Source: Alphaproteobacteria bacterium (GTDB lineage Bacteria > Pseudomonadota > Alphaproteobacteria > Rickettsiales > UBA3002). From it: a stretch of DNA of 13,938 bases. The translations under genes and the position numbers were made by a program. The notes below the pieces were generated by a model. That model was not told the DNA's origin. It did no database searches and saw nothing but the letters and a program-made list of their open reading frames with translations. The stretch covers positions 1-13,938 of the forward strand of contig JAKFUW010000233.1 of assembly GCA_021732545.1 (NCBI GenBank). Reading direction: 5' to 3'. Below, one piece after another: positions 13,107 to 13,938 of this stretch (positions within the stretch are counted from its first letter, which is position 1; each line of letters starts with the position of its first letter).

Positions 13107-13937
13107 TTACCGCTTCCCCAAAAACGCCAGCGAAATAATTTTATAAGCGAGTTTTGCGGCAATAAAATCGCACGAATGAAAGCCCTCAATGGGTGCGAGT
13201 TCATTCACATCCGCGCCCACAATATCGCATATTTTGGCAGCTTCGGTGATAATGTTCAGCGCATCTTCCCAAAACACACCGCCCGGTTCGGGCGTGCCGG
13301 TGGCAGGCATTAAACTCGCATCAAAGCCATCGACATCGAAGGTTAAATACACAGGACGGCCTTTGAGTGGTGCAATAATATCAGCGATGTTCCAATTGCG
13401 TTTATCTTTGCCCCAATGAATGTGGATGCGGTGGCGATTGGCTTCAAGGAACGGGATTTCTTCTGCCGAAATATTGCGAATGCCACACGAAATCAGTTCG
13501 ATATGGTCATAATCCAAGCAGCGTCGCAGCGCCGAAGCATGGCTGTAATGCACACCCATATACCCATCGCGCAAGTCCGCATGGGCATCAAAATGCAAGA
13601 TGGCAAGGTTATCATAGTTTTCTGCAAAATAGCGAATGGTGCCCGGTGTAATCGCGTGCTCACCGCCAAAGGTCATCGGGAATTTTCCATCTGCAACGAC
13701 TTGGCGCACGATCATTTCAAGCTGTTTAATGGCTGCTTCTTGGTCGCGCTCAATCACGGGTTCTTGCAAGGTCACAATCCCGATTTCGCGAAAGGGCTCG
13801 CACCATAAATGCTCGTCAAATCGCTCGAGTTCGGGTGATGCTGCAATCATCGCAGCTGGCCCTTTGCTGGTGCCGCCGCCATAGGTCACGGAACCCTCAA
13901 GCCCAAAGGGGATAATCACCGCGCGCGCATCGTAGTA
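13107..13937 (-). CDS. speB: Agmatinase-family ureohydrolase; 5' end outside the window
   Basis: This is a dinuclear-manganese ureohydrolase of the arginase/agmatinase family; agmatinase converts agmatine to putrescine and urea in the cytoplasm. The frame is open to the right edge, where YYDARA precedes the block IPFGLEGSVTYGGGTSKGP, so the true start lies beyond the window (276 residues seen). Mn ligands are visible: His in GGEHA, Asp-His-Asp in FDAHADLRDG, and Asp-Asp in FDVDGFDASLMPATGTPEPGG. HYSHASALRR follows the second motif, as in bacterial SpeB. These features fit agmatinase better than arginase, but related guanidino-acid ureohydrolases share them, so the substrate is inferred. The gene is convergent with yqhA and separated from it by element C. 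Confidence 0.9.
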   Translation of the reverse strand, partial: YYDARAVIIPFGLEGSVTYGGGTSKGPAAMIAASPELERFDEHLWCEPFREIGIVTLQEPVIERDQEAAIKQLEMIVRQVVADGKFPMTFGGEHAITPGTIRYFAENYDNLAILHFDAHADLRDGYMGVHYSHASALRRCLDYDHIELISCGIRNISAEEIPFLEANRHRIHIHWGKDKRNWNIADIIAPLKGRPVYLTFDVDGFDASLMPATGTPEPGGVFWEDALNIITEAAKICDIVGADVNELAPIEGFHSCDFIAAKLAYKIISLAFLGKR

Positions 13938-13938
13938 G

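Overview
The window reads as an ordinary, densely packed stretch of an alphaproteobacterial chromosome. The strongest pointer is an intact MipZ, the ParA-type division-site ATPase typical of Alphaproteobacteria. A Pam18/TIM14-like membrane J protein, a CpaA-type prepilin peptidase and an encoded-CCA tRNA agree with this. Base composition is mid-range and even. There are no integrases, transposases, phage genes or CRISPR arrays. I cannot name the genus. The palindromic intergenic elements recall those of Rickettsiales-like and other little-studied alphaproteobacteria, but that is inference.

Left part (1-3933): the 3' end of leucyl aminopeptidase pepA is followed by holC (DNA polymerase III chi), the same order as in many proteobacteria. 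A 148-bp imperfect palindrome separates holC from a convergent two-gene unit: an exported nuclease-like/OB-fold protein, then an overlapping SAM-dependent O-methyltransferase. Divergent from that unit, after a consensus -10 box, lies an envelope pair: pagL (lipid A 3-O-deacylase) and an exported class-I glutamine-amidotransferase-like hydrolase (peptidase C26).

Middle (3936-7533): malate synthase A (aceB) and a GNAT acetyltransferase overlap by ATGA on the minus strand. A BrkB/YihY membrane protein diverges from aceB and ends by overlapping a convergent CpaA-like prepilin peptidase by 4 nt. No isocitrate lyase is present, so the rest of the glyoxylate shunt must be elsewhere.

Right-centre (7729-10566): a tight plus-strand operon of mipZ, a small membrane J-domain protein and a phosphomannomutase/phosphoglucomutase, then tRNA-Arg(UCU). 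The operon combines division-site placement, chaperone recruitment at the membrane and sugar-phosphate supply for envelope polymers.

Right part (10571-13938): CorA-type Mg/Co transporter (minus), a secreted class A acid phosphatase of the PAP2 superfamily, a YqhA/UPF0114 membrane protein flanked by two three-hairpin palindromic elements, and an agmatinase-family enzyme running off the right edge (minus).

I found no convincing new defence, mobile or signalling system. The points most worth a second look are the palindromic elements placed just after stop codons (one supplying the last codons and stop of a neighbouring gene), the exported C26 hydrolase paired with PagL, and a diverged nuclease-like protein that seems to lack catalytic residues.
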